Shown here one piece after another: positions 42,724 to 48,899 of a DNA stretch of 64,000 nucleotides. The notes below the pieces were generated by a model. That model had not been told where the DNA came from, searched no databases, and saw only the letters and a program-made list of their open reading frames with translations. The DNA is from JAGVSR01 sp963778225 (GTDB taxonomy: Bacteria > Pseudomonadota > Alphaproteobacteria > Rhizobiales > Hyphomicrobiaceae), in contig CAVZTR010000002.1 in the NCBI GenBank assembly GCA_963778225.1, forward strand, positions 186,001 to 250,000. Reading direction: 5' to 3'. A program made the position numbers and the translations under genes. Position 1 is the stretch's first letter; each line of letters starts with the position of its first letter.

Positions 42724-43119
42724 ATGAGCCGCATTCTAAGAACCATTGCCGGCGTTTCCGTCGCGGCAGTGACAGTCGTCACCTGTTCCGCAATCGGACT
42801 TGCCGGAGAACCCGAAGCCATCGACGTGAAGCCCGGCAAGGGCCTGTCGCTGGATGTCGGGCCCAAGCACACGATGACCTACTTCGAACCGAAGGAAGGG
42901 GGCTGCGGCCTGACAGTCGTGATCGCGGCGAAGGAGGGCGGCGTGACCGGCCTCGAAACGCCCGGCACGCGCTTCAGCGTCACCGTTGCGAAGGGGGCCG
43001 CGCTGCAGATCGACACCACGGACTCGCACTCGGCGTCGTTCCAGTGCGCGCCGGAAGGCGATCACCTGCACGCCAAGGTGTTCACCCGCGAGCCCCATCC
43101 CAAGGGTAAGGCTTCCTAA
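42724..43119 (+). CDS. Small secreted protein, tandem paralogue A
   Basis: A 131-residue exported protein: signal peptide (SVAAVTVVTCSAIGLAG), then a compact beta-type domain with KPGKGLSLDVGPKHTMTYF, GGCGLTVVIA and SASFQC. It shares spacing and motifs with the gene 255 bases downstream: a Gly-Leu-Ser start, 'GGC-L-V' strand, RFS-V/L-VA strand and a terminal cysteine about 60 residues later. The two cysteines could form a disulfide. No known family is recognised; the pair looks like a lineage-specific duplication. A terminator-like hairpin follows. Confidence 0.68.
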   Translation: MSRILRTIAGVSVAAVTVVTCSAIGLAGEPEAIDVKPGKGLSLDVGPKHTMTYFEPKEGGCGLTVVIAAKEGGVTGLETPGTRFSVTVAKGAALQIDTTDSHSASFQCAPEGDHLHAKVFTREPHPKGKAS

Positions 43120-43163
43120 TCTACTCGAGCCCAGCGCAATTCGCATAGCTTTGCACTGACAAC

Positions 43164-43212
43164 ACAGCCTGAGCGGGTAGCCCTACCCGTCCGGGCTGTG
43201 ACCGTTTTGCGC
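43164..43212 (+). terminator. Hairpin between the tandem secreted-protein genes
   Basis: ACAGCC and GGCTGT enclose an inner hairpin CGGGTAG/CTACCCG, followed by GACCGTTTT. This nested structure could end or attenuate transcription from paralogue A into paralogue B. Confidence 0.6.
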
Positions 43213-43373
43213 TGCAGCAAACGCAGGGCTGGGATACCGAAGTAGCACTTTTGTACAACTCTTGAGGGGGTTAGATATGCCCTCGCCAGCAGTTGAGACC
43301 AATCATGAGCACGTGAGGCCGCTGCGGGCGCTGTTTGTGTTTACAACCCTGTTCAAACACGATGGAGCCCCTA

Positions 43374-43790
43374 ATGACCATTTTCTCTTCGTCCAAATCT
43401 GTCTTTGCCGCCGCTGCACTCGCTGTCGCCGGTATCGCCGGTCTCAACGCGACATCGGGTCATGCGGGCGAGTTCTCGTCTGCCACAGTCGTCAAGCCGA
43501 AGGCGGGTCTCTCGTTCCCGGTCGGTTCGAAGCAGGCGGTCGGTTACTTTCTCGCGGAGCGCGGTGGCTGCGATCTGACACTCTTGGTCGGCGAAGCCGG
43601 CGAAGCGGCCTCGGACTCCGCAAAAGGCGGATCTGCTTCACGATTTAGCACGCTGGTTGCCGCCGGTCGCACGGCGCGCATGGATACCGCAGACGGCCCC
43701 TCGGTCGAATTCTTCTGCTCTACGGGGGCTTCCTTCCTGACGACGCGGGTGATCGATCGTCTCGCCTACTCTGCGCCGACCATCCGGTAA
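43374..43790 (+). CDS. Small secreted protein, tandem paralogue B
   Basis: A 138-residue exported protein: signal peptide (SVFAAAALAVAGIAGLNATSGHA), then GLSFPVGSKQAVGYFLAE, GGCDLTLLVGEAGEA, RFSTLVAAGRTARM and VEFFCSTG. Order and spacing mirror the gene at 42724-43119, and both keep one cysteine in the 'GGC' strand and one in the last strand. Start 43374 has GGAG six bases before it. Function is unknown. It has its own terminator, so it may be made separately from paralogue A. Confidence 0.68.
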   Translation: MTIFSSSKSVFAAAALAVAGIAGLNATSGHAGEFSSATVVKPKAGLSFPVGSKQAVGYFLAERGGCDLTLLVGEAGEAASDSAKGGSASRFSTLVAAGRTARMDTADGPSVEFFCSTGASFLTTRVIDRLAYSAPTIR

Positions 43791-43815
43791 TCGTTTACGC
43801 TCGCTGATAGACTGA

Positions 43816-43840
43816 GGGGCGCCGCGAGGTGCCCCTTTTT
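43816..43840 (+). terminator. Intrinsic terminator of paralogue B
   Basis: GGGGCGCC and GGTGCCCC (one wobble) enclose GCGA and are followed by TTTTT, 25 bases after the stop. Confidence 0.85.
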
Positions 43841-44027
43841 CGTATCAGCTACCCCGATTTTTCAACCAGTTTGGCCCTCGCACGAAACGGATCACCGCCA
43901 GCTATGCACGTGGCGCGGTGCTGCGCTGCAAAAGAATGACTTCTACGGCGTAGATGCGGATGGTAGATGTTTGTTGTTGGCGGGTGCTGGGAAGCGTTGT
44001 GTGCCCGCGAACGCAAAAACAAGACAA

Positions 44028-44043
44028 GGCCCGGCACCGGGCC
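44028..44043 (+). repeat. Hairpin abutting the ribosome site of the mgtC leader ORF
   Basis: GGCCCGG and CCGGGCC flank CA and end one base before AGGAGA, the ribosome site of the short leader ORF. Such a stem could affect translation of the leader. Confidence 0.5.
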
Positions 44044-44054
44044 AGGAGATCATC

Positions 44055-44120
44055 ATGCAGGCCCTTATCCTGGCGCTCCTCCAGCGTCAGCCGGTTCGCC
44101 GCCGTCCTTCGGCTCAGTGA
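44055..44120 (+). CDS. Candidate 21-codon leader peptide upstream of mgtC
   Basis: ATG 44055 has AGGAG about seven bases upstream and opens a 21-codon frame (MQALILALLQRQPVRRRPSA and a last Gln) ending at TGA 44118-44120. It is followed 98 bases later by a strong intrinsic terminator and then by mgtC. Leader ORF plus terminator before the structural gene is the layout of a transcription attenuator. Enteric mgtC and mgtA are controlled by leader ORFs, though this one is not proline-rich. That it is translated is inference; the ribosome site is the main support. Confidence 0.45.
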   Translation: MQALILALLQRQPVRRRPSAQ

Positions 44121-44218
44121 ACCAGTTTTCCCGCCGCGCCCTTACGGGGTGAGCGGGCCAGTTTCCTCCTAGTCAGTGTCACTGCGTCTTCCTCCAAACG
44201 CGTTTTGACATGAGCCGG

Positions 44219-44257
44219 AACGGGGTGGCCTTACAAGGCTGCCCCGTTTTCTGTTTT
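44219..44257 (+). terminator. Intrinsic terminator in the mgtC leader
   Basis: AACGGGGTGGCC pairs with GGCTGCCCCGTT around TTACAA (12 pairs, two of them wobble) and is followed by TTCTGTTTT. It lies 80 bases before the mgtC ATG and after the leader ORF, so it may act as an attenuator rather than a plain end signal. The rest of 43841-44336 holds no other gene that I see. Confidence 0.75.
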
Positions 44258-44336
44258 GCGAGCTGAGCCTCGGCAAATTTATTCGACAAAGCGGGAGCCA
44301 GTCCGTTCCTCGTGGGTTCATCCTAAGAGAGGGTCC

Positions 44337-45029
44337 ATGACCGAGGATCAGATTGCCATCGCACTCAATCTCGGCTCCGCGTGGGCCGCCGGCAGTGTGA
44401 TTGGGCTGGAGCGCAGTCACCACGGGCGGCCGGCAGGGTTTCGAACGCATGCGCTGGTGTGTCTTGCGTCAGCGCTGCTGATGGTCGTCACATCCCATCA
44501 GTGGACATGGATTGGATCCGTGCCCATGGATACGGTGCGGACCGACCCGACCCGCATTGCCCAGGGCATCATGACCGGCATCGGGTTTCTAGGTGCCGGC
44601 GTCATCTTCAAGGATGGTTTGTCCGTTCGGGGGCTAACCACCGCCGCATCGATCTGGATCACCTCGGCGATCGGCATCCTCTACGGCGTGGGCATGTTCT
44701 ATCCCGCCATTCTGGCGACTATCGCAACGATTGGGACGCTCGCTGTCTTCCGTCGCATCGAGGCGGCTCTGCCGAGCAACAATTTTGCGGTTCTCGTGCT
44801 GCGATTTCCCATTGATCGCGTGCCGCCTGAAAGTACGACGCGTGCGCTCATCGAAGGGCAGGGGTTCTCACTCACGGACGTCTCCTATCGGTACGACAAA
44901 GCCGACGGATTTTTCGAGTACCGGATGAGGATCAAAACGGCGGCAGATGACGGGTTGGAAGCCCTTGCTGCCAGCTTGCGTGATCGCGAAGACGTGACTG
45001 CATTCAAGCTCTCCCCCGCCGGGGTCTAA
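44337..45029 (+). CDS. mgtC: MgtC/SapB-family membrane protein
   Basis: A 230-residue MgtC-family protein. The conserved membrane region includes AAGSVIGLERSHHGRPAGFR, CLASALLMVVTS, RIAQGIMTGIGFLGAGVIFK and GLTTAASIWITSAIGILYG, with four to five helices; the soluble C-terminal domain follows (LVLRFPIDRVPPEST, LSPAGV). MgtC helps growth in low magnesium and inhibits the F-type ATP synthase in Salmonella; the role in a non-pathogen is less clear. AGAGAGGG before ATG 44337 is a good ribosome site. A leader ORF and terminator upstream suggest regulation by attenuation. Confidence 0.92.
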   Translation: MTEDQIAIALNLGSAWAAGSVIGLERSHHGRPAGFRTHALVCLASALLMVVTSHQWTWIGSVPMDTVRTDPTRIAQGIMTGIGFLGAGVIFKDGLSVRGLTTAASIWITSAIGILYGVGMFYPAILATIATIGTLAVFRRIEAALPSNNFAVLVLRFPIDRVPPESTTRALIEGQGFSLTDVSYRYDKADGFFEYRMRIKTAADDGLEALAASLRDREDVTAFKLSPAGV

Positions 45030-45035
45030 CAAAGA

Positions 45036-45068
45036 AAGCCCTGCGGTACGCGATGCACCGCAGGGCTT
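45036..45068. terminator. Terminator shared by mgtC and rplI
   Basis: AAGCCCTGCGGT and ACCGCAGGGCTT form a 12-bp stem with a nine-base loop. On the minus strand it is followed by TCTTTG, so it mainly ends rplI transcription, and it also lies just past mgtC. Confidence 0.75.
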
Positions 45069-45092
45069 CTCAGCAAATGTAAAGGACGGCGA

Positions 45093-45674
45093 TCAGGCTT
45101 CCTCGGCTTCGTCCTCGTCCTTGGGAACAGCACCTTCCTCGAACATGTCTTCCGAGTAGGTTTCGATGTCGAGCTTCTCATCCTTGATGACGGTGACGTT
45201 CTCGCCGCGGGCCTGACGGTCGGCTTCTTCCTGCGAGCGGGCAACGTTGATCTGGACGGCAACCAGCACTTCCGGATGGAGCTGGACCTTGGCTCCATGG
45301 ACGCCGAGGGTCTTGATCGGCTTGTCGATCACGATCTGGTTGCGGTCGACCGTGAAGCCGCCGGTGGTGACGACTTCCGCGATGTCGCGGGTCGAAACGG
45401 AGCCGTAGAGCTGTCCGGTGTCACCAGCCGAGCGAATGGCGACGAAGGTCTGGCCTTCGAGCTTGGCGGAGACGGCTTCGGCTTCCTTCTTGAGTTCGAG
45501 ATTGTTGGCTTCGAGCTGTGAGCGCTGGCCTTCGAACTTGGCGAGGTTTTCCTTGGTGGCGCGCAGAGCCCGCTTTTGCGGCAGCAGGTAGTTGCGGGCA
45601 AAGCCGTCCTTGACGTTGACGACATCGCCCATCTGGCCAATGCGGCCGACGCGCTGGAGGAGAATGACTTGCAT
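45093..45674 (-). CDS. rplI: 50S ribosomal protein L9
   Basis: A 193-residue L9. The N-terminal domain is clear (MQVILLQRVGRIGQMGDVVN, VKDGFARNYLLPQKRA), followed by the long connecting helix and the C-terminal domain (VSTRDIAEVVTTGGFTVD). A ~45-residue acidic tail (EDMFEEGAVPKDEDEAEEA) extends it beyond the ~150 residues of E. coli L9, as is common in Hyphomicrobiales. It is the last gene of the rpsF-rpsR-DUF2232-rplI cluster, with AAAGGA before its ATG. Confidence 0.97.
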   Translation of the reverse strand: MQVILLQRVGRIGQMGDVVNVKDGFARNYLLPQKRALRATKENLAKFEGQRSQLEANNLELKKEAEAVSAKLEGQTFVAIRSAGDTGQLYGSVSTRDIAEVVTTGGFTVDRNQIVIDKPIKTLGVHGAKVQLHPEVLVAVQINVARSQEEADRQARGENVTVIKDEKLDIETYSEDMFEEGAVPKDEDEAEEA

Positions 45675-45727
45675 GGTCGTGATCCTTTTCGTTGAGTTTT
45701 AGAGGTTGAATGGTGATGCGGATGAAA

Positions 45728-46717
45728 TCAGGTGGACACCGGTGCCGGAGGCGGCGGTGGGCCTGAAGGGAAGGCGCGCTCGCGCAGCCGCAGCGGACGT
45801 TCCGCCAGACCGACGAGGGCGATGAGAACGGCGATCCAGACGGCAACGACGAGGAGCCCGATGTAGAGCACCCAAAGTCCGAACGGCCGCCAGGGCTTGG
45901 CTCGCGTCACATAGTGGATGACGGCCAGGCCCGCGAAAACGTAGGCGAGGAAGAAAGCCCCCAGGAACGACGTGCCGACCGCGCCTGCGATGCCCTTGGC
46001 TCCAGCACCGAGCATCGCTGCGAGCAGCATCAAAGCGGTGCCGGGCGGGAATTCCATGGCGGAGATGTCGGGCCAGGGACGCTGGAGCTGGCCGGCTGCG
46101 AGCGTGATGCGGCCTGCGAGCCAGAGGTTGAACACAAGTGCTGTCAGCCAGGATACGGCGGACGCGGCCGGCATGACGGCGACCATGATGTTGGTCATCG
46201 TTTCGAGCTGCTGATCGTCGAGGGGCGTTCCGCTCGCGGTGGGCGGCATGTTGGTTTTGATGGCCTCGCCCAGATACTGCTTCAGGCCCGCCCGCAACTC
46301 TTCGAAATCCTGTCCGATGATGAGCAGGACGAGCAGGGTAATCGTGCCGGCCATGACAGCGGCCCAAAGGACGAGGCGCCCGACAGGGTAGTATTCCGTG
46401 ATGGCGGTCTCGGCGCCGTCCGGCTGGTAGGGGCGGTTTAGAAGCGCAAGATATGTGAGGACGACCGCAGGGAGGATCTGCGTCAGGCCATAGATACCGG
46501 CCACCTGCAGTCCGGCGATCGCTGCGACGATGCCGATACTCGCTGCACCGGCCACGCCCGCGAACCGCCAGCCCCAGCCCAGTCCCGCCAGGAAGATCGG
46601 CAGCGACGTGAGCAGGAACAGGACGTAGCGCATGAGCATCGGACCGGTCGTGGCGGAGGCGAACACCACCGCCGACACGAGGCCCAGCAACACAGCAATG
46701 AGCAGTTGATTGCGCAT
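45728..46717 (-). CDS. DUF2232-family membrane protein
   Basis: A 329-residue protein with about eight hydrophobic helices (LLIAVLLGLVSAVVFASAT, LVLWAAVMAGTITLLVLLII, FFLAYVFAGLAVIHYV). Position between rpsR and rplI and overall topology match the DUF2232 (YybS-like) protein that sits in this cluster across Hyphomicrobiales. Its role is unknown; YybS-type proteins resemble the S component of ECF transporters. The C-terminus is Pro-rich (SGPPPPPAPVST). The gap to rpsR is filled by three tandem hairpins. Confidence 0.85.
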   Translation of the reverse strand: MRNQLLIAVLLGLVSAVVFASATTGPMLMRYVLFLLTSLPIFLAGLGWGWRFAGVAGAASIGIVAAIAGLQVAGIYGLTQILPAVVLTYLALLNRPYQPDGAETAITEYYPVGRLVLWAAVMAGTITLLVLLIIGQDFEELRAGLKQYLGEAIKTNMPPTASGTPLDDQQLETMTNIMVAVMPAASAVSWLTALVFNLWLAGRITLAAGQLQRPWPDISAMEFPPGTALMLLAAMLGAGAKGIAGAVGTSFLGAFFLAYVFAGLAVIHYVTRAKPWRPFGLWVLYIGLLVVAVWIAVLIALVGLAERPLRLRERAFPSGPPPPPAPVST

Positions 46718-46793
46718 CGGATCCCAGCTGTCCCGCTTTCGCGGTTAGGGCGCTGTCCGGCCTCAGCCGCGCGCCCAACCATTTCTTTCGCTT

Positions 46794-46936
46794 GGCCGCG
46801 ACCGACACGCGTTCCGCGCGCCGATCGTCTTTATTGGCCCCAACCGACACGCGTTCCGCGCGCCGGCCGGTTGGGGCGGTATTTCTGTTTGCCTCGACCG
46901 ACACGCCTTGCGGCGCGCCGGCTGGTCGAGGCGGTT
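46794..46936. repeat. Three tandem hairpin repeats between rpsR and the DUF2232 gene
   Basis: Three imperfect copies run at 46794-46834, 46835-46889 and 46891-46936. Copies 1 and 2 share ACCGACACGCGTTCCGCGCG and onward; copy 3 reads ACCGACACGCCTTGCGGCGC. In copy 2, CCCCAACCG (46838-46846) pairs with CGGTTGGGG (46868-46876). In copy 3, CCTCGACC (46892-46899) pairs with GGTCGAGG (46924-46931), with matching changes on both sides of the stem. The third copy abuts the rpsR stop. Paired changes suggest selection on structure. There is no T tract on the minus strand. Confidence 0.85.
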
Positions 46937-47185
46937 TTACTTCAGAACGTAGGGCAGGAGGCCGAGGAAGCGGGCGCGCTTGATGGCCTTGGCCAGTTCA
47001 CGCTGCTTCTTGGCAGAGACTGCCGTGATGCGGCTCGGCACGATCTTGCCACGCTCGGAGATGTAGCGGCCGAGAAGGCGCACGTCCTTATAGTCGATCT
47101 TCGGCGCATGATCGCCCGAAAACGGGCAGGTCTTGCGGCGGCGATGGAACGGCCGGCGAGCGGCCAGCTGCTGAATTTCAGCCAT
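46937..47185 (-). CDS. rpsR: 30S ribosomal protein S18
   Basis: An 82-residue S18 with the family core (PFHRRRKTCPFSGDHAPK, IDYKDVRLLGRYISERGKI, SRITAVSAKKQRELAKAIKR, ARFLGLLPYV). One cysteine sits in the KTCPFSG block. It begins three bases after the rpsF stop, and S6 and S18 bind each other and 16S rRNA in the platform of the small subunit. The tandem hairpins begin directly at its stop codon. Confidence 0.98.
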   Translation of the reverse strand: MAEIQQLAARRPFHRRRKTCPFSGDHAPKIDYKDVRLLGRYISERGKIVPSRITAVSAKKQRELAKAIKRARFLGLLPYVLK

Positions 47186-47188
47186 GGA

Positions 47189-47728
47189 TTAGCCCTCCGA
47201 GCCAGGGTTGTCGTTACGGGGCGGACGGGGCGGACGCGGTCCGCGCGGGGCATCGCCGCCGTCACGGAAGCCACCACCTTCACGCGGGGGACGCGGGCGG
47301 AAAGTCGAGCCGCCTTCGCGGTCGCCACCACGGAAACCACCGCCGCCACGGGGGCCACGATCACCACGGTCGCCGCGATCGCCACGGTCACCGCGCTCGT
47401 CGCGATCCTGCTTGCGCATCATCGCGGACGGCTCGGTCTCGTGTTCTTCCACCTTGACGGTGATGAAGCGCAGGATGTCCGTCTGGATGCCCATGCGGCG
47501 CTCCATTTCGGTCACTGCGGCCGGCGGAGCGTCGATGTTGAGGAGCGAGAAGTGCGCCTTGCGGTTCTTTTTGATCTTGTAGGCGAGGCCCTTGAGGCCC
47601 CAATACTCGGACTTGGTGACCTTGCCGCCACCTTCCGTGATGATGTCCGTGAATTCCTTGGTGAGCGTCTCAACCTGCTGGTTGGACACGTCCTGACGCG
47701 TCAGGAAAACATGCTCGTATAACGGCAT
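47189..47728 (-). CDS. rpsF: 30S ribosomal protein S6 with an RG/RGG-rich tail
   Basis: A 179-residue S6. The first ~100 residues are the normal fold (MPLYEHVFLTRQDVSNQQVE, YWGLKGLAYKIKKNRKAHF, MERRMGIQTDILRFITVKVE). From ~108 the protein continues into Asp-Arg-Gly repeats and Gly/Arg/Pro-rich sequence (DERGDRGDRGDRGDRGPRGG and similar), about 70 residues without fixed structure. E. coli S6 has a poly-Glu tail instead; a basic RGG-type tail implies RNA contacts. It is the first gene of the cluster. Two hairpins in its leader (47752-47811) may bind the S6:S18 dimer. Confidence 0.96.
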   Translation of the reverse strand: MPLYEHVFLTRQDVSNQQVETLTKEFTDIITEGGGKVTKSEYWGLKGLAYKIKKNRKAHFSLLNIDAPPAAVTEMERRMGIQTDILRFITVKVEEHETEPSAMMRKQDRDERGDRGDRGDRGDRGPRGGGGFRGGDREGGSTFRPRPPREGGGFRDGGDAPRGPRPPRPPRNDNPGSEG

Positions 47729-47751
47729 GCATAGCCCCTTCTTTGCTTGGG

Positions 47752-47811
47752 TTCACACTCCGCAGGCGGGTGTGAAGCCGAGTTTTGGCCCACACGCGGT
47801 AAACCGGTGTG
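47752..47811 (-). promoter_or_regulatory. Two-hairpin rpsF leader, candidate S6:S18 autoregulatory element
   Basis: On the minus strand, 5' of rpsF, two hairpins follow each other: CACACCGG-TTTA-CCGCGTGTG (47791-47811) and TTCACACCCGCC with GCGGAGTGTGAA (47752-47776). Both open with CACACC and close with GTGTG. An S6:S18-binding mRNA leader is known in many bacteria, with a CCG element in a stem-loop, so autoregulation is plausible. The remaining gap to ubiG (47812-48110) holds a small palindrome (47924-47939, GGGACCC/GGGTCCC) and nothing else clear. Confidence 0.45.
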
Positions 47812-48110
47812 AGGCAGTTCCGCGAACACGACTACCGTGCAAACGGGTCATCCTCCGGCGCAAAGCCTCTGCTGAACCTGGAAGGGCCAACAGGAACCCA
47901 TGAGAGTGAAGACACTGGGAGACGGGACCCTGGGGTCCCTGCCGTGAAGATCAGCTTTCGCCAATACAACACGGTCCCCCGTTCAGCCTCCAACCGGAGC
48001 GGGTGACGAGGGGCCTTATACGCGAATTCGGTCGTTGTGCAAGACGCGGCCGGCCTCTTGTTTGCGGCCGGAGGTCCCAGACGGGCTCGGCTCGCGTATA
48101 GACGTAGCGA

Positions 48111-48893
48111 ATGCTTACAGGAGGCGGCGACGTGCTGCGCAAGGATGAATTAAAGACCGCGAAGCCCACGGCGGATGCCGCCGAGGTGGCGCGGTTTAAT
48201 GCGTTGGCCGAGGAATGGTGGAAGCCGAACGGCGCCTTCAAGGTGGTGCATGCGTTCAACGCCTCCCGGATCGCCTACTTGTCACAACAACTCCCGGCGT
48301 TGTCTGGGCGGTGTCCGGTCCGGGCGCAGCCGCTTGCCGGTCTCAGGCTGCTCGATGCGGGCTGCGGCGCTGGGCTCGTGTCGGAGCCGATGGCGCGCCT
48401 TGGCGCGGAGGTCGTCGGCATAGACGCATCGGAGCGCAACGTCATGGTCGCCCGGCATCATGCCGAGCAGGTTGGCGTTGCCGTCGCCTACCGGCATGCA
48501 CTGCCGGAGGACCTGACGGCTGAAGTCGAGACGTTCGATATCGTGCTGTCGCTGGAGGTGGTCGAGCATGTGGCGGACGTGGGCGACTTCCTGCAGGCCG
48601 TGGGTCGGCTGGTGAAGCCCGGCGGGCTGATGGTGATCGGGACGCTCAATCGGACACCGCAGTCGTACGTGAAGGCTATTGTGGGGGCCGAGTACGTGCT
48701 GCGTTGGCTTCCCCGCGGGACACATGACTGGGCGAAGTTCGTGCGGCCGGACGAGGTGCACCGTCACGTGGCGCCGCTCGGGTTTGAGCCCGTCGAGATC
48801 AAGGGTGTGTCGCTCAATCCGCTCACCTTCCGGTGGAGTGTGGGCGACGACACGAGCGTCAATTATTTGCAGGTGCTTCGGCGCGCAGCGTGA
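48111..48893 (+). CDS. ubiG: Ubiquinone biosynthesis O-methyltransferase
   Basis: A 260-residue SAM-dependent methyltransferase that performs both O-methylations in ubiquinone synthesis. The N-terminal block (VARFNALAEEWWKPNGAFK), the SAM loop LLDAGCGAGLVSEPMARLGA (80-99) with VVGIDASERNV, and the C-terminal THDWAKFVRPDEVHRH and VNYLQVLRR are typical. Length is normal for alphaproteobacterial UbiG. It is convergent with an antiporter gene (six bases between). It stands apart from the aspartokinase gene with which it is often paired in this group. Confidence 0.94.
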   Translation: MLTGGGDVLRKDELKTAKPTADAAEVARFNALAEEWWKPNGAFKVVHAFNASRIAYLSQQLPALSGRCPVRAQPLAGLRLLDAGCGAGLVSEPMARLGAEVVGIDASERNVMVARHHAEQVGVAVAYRHALPEDLTAEVETFDIVLSLEVVEHVADVGDFLQAVGRLVKPGGLMVIGTLNRTPQSYVKAIVGAEYVLRWLPRGTHDWAKFVRPDEVHRHVAPLGFEPVEIKGVSLNPLTFRWSVGDDTSVNYLQVLRRAA

Positions 48894-48899
48894 GCGCAG

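Noticed and set aside
45699..46904. 401-residue minus-strand ORF spanning the hairpin repeats and the DUF2232 gene in another frame
   Set aside because: The DUF2232 frame has coherent membrane helices; this frame is Arg/His-rich noise. Its repeated start residues reflect the DNA repeats.
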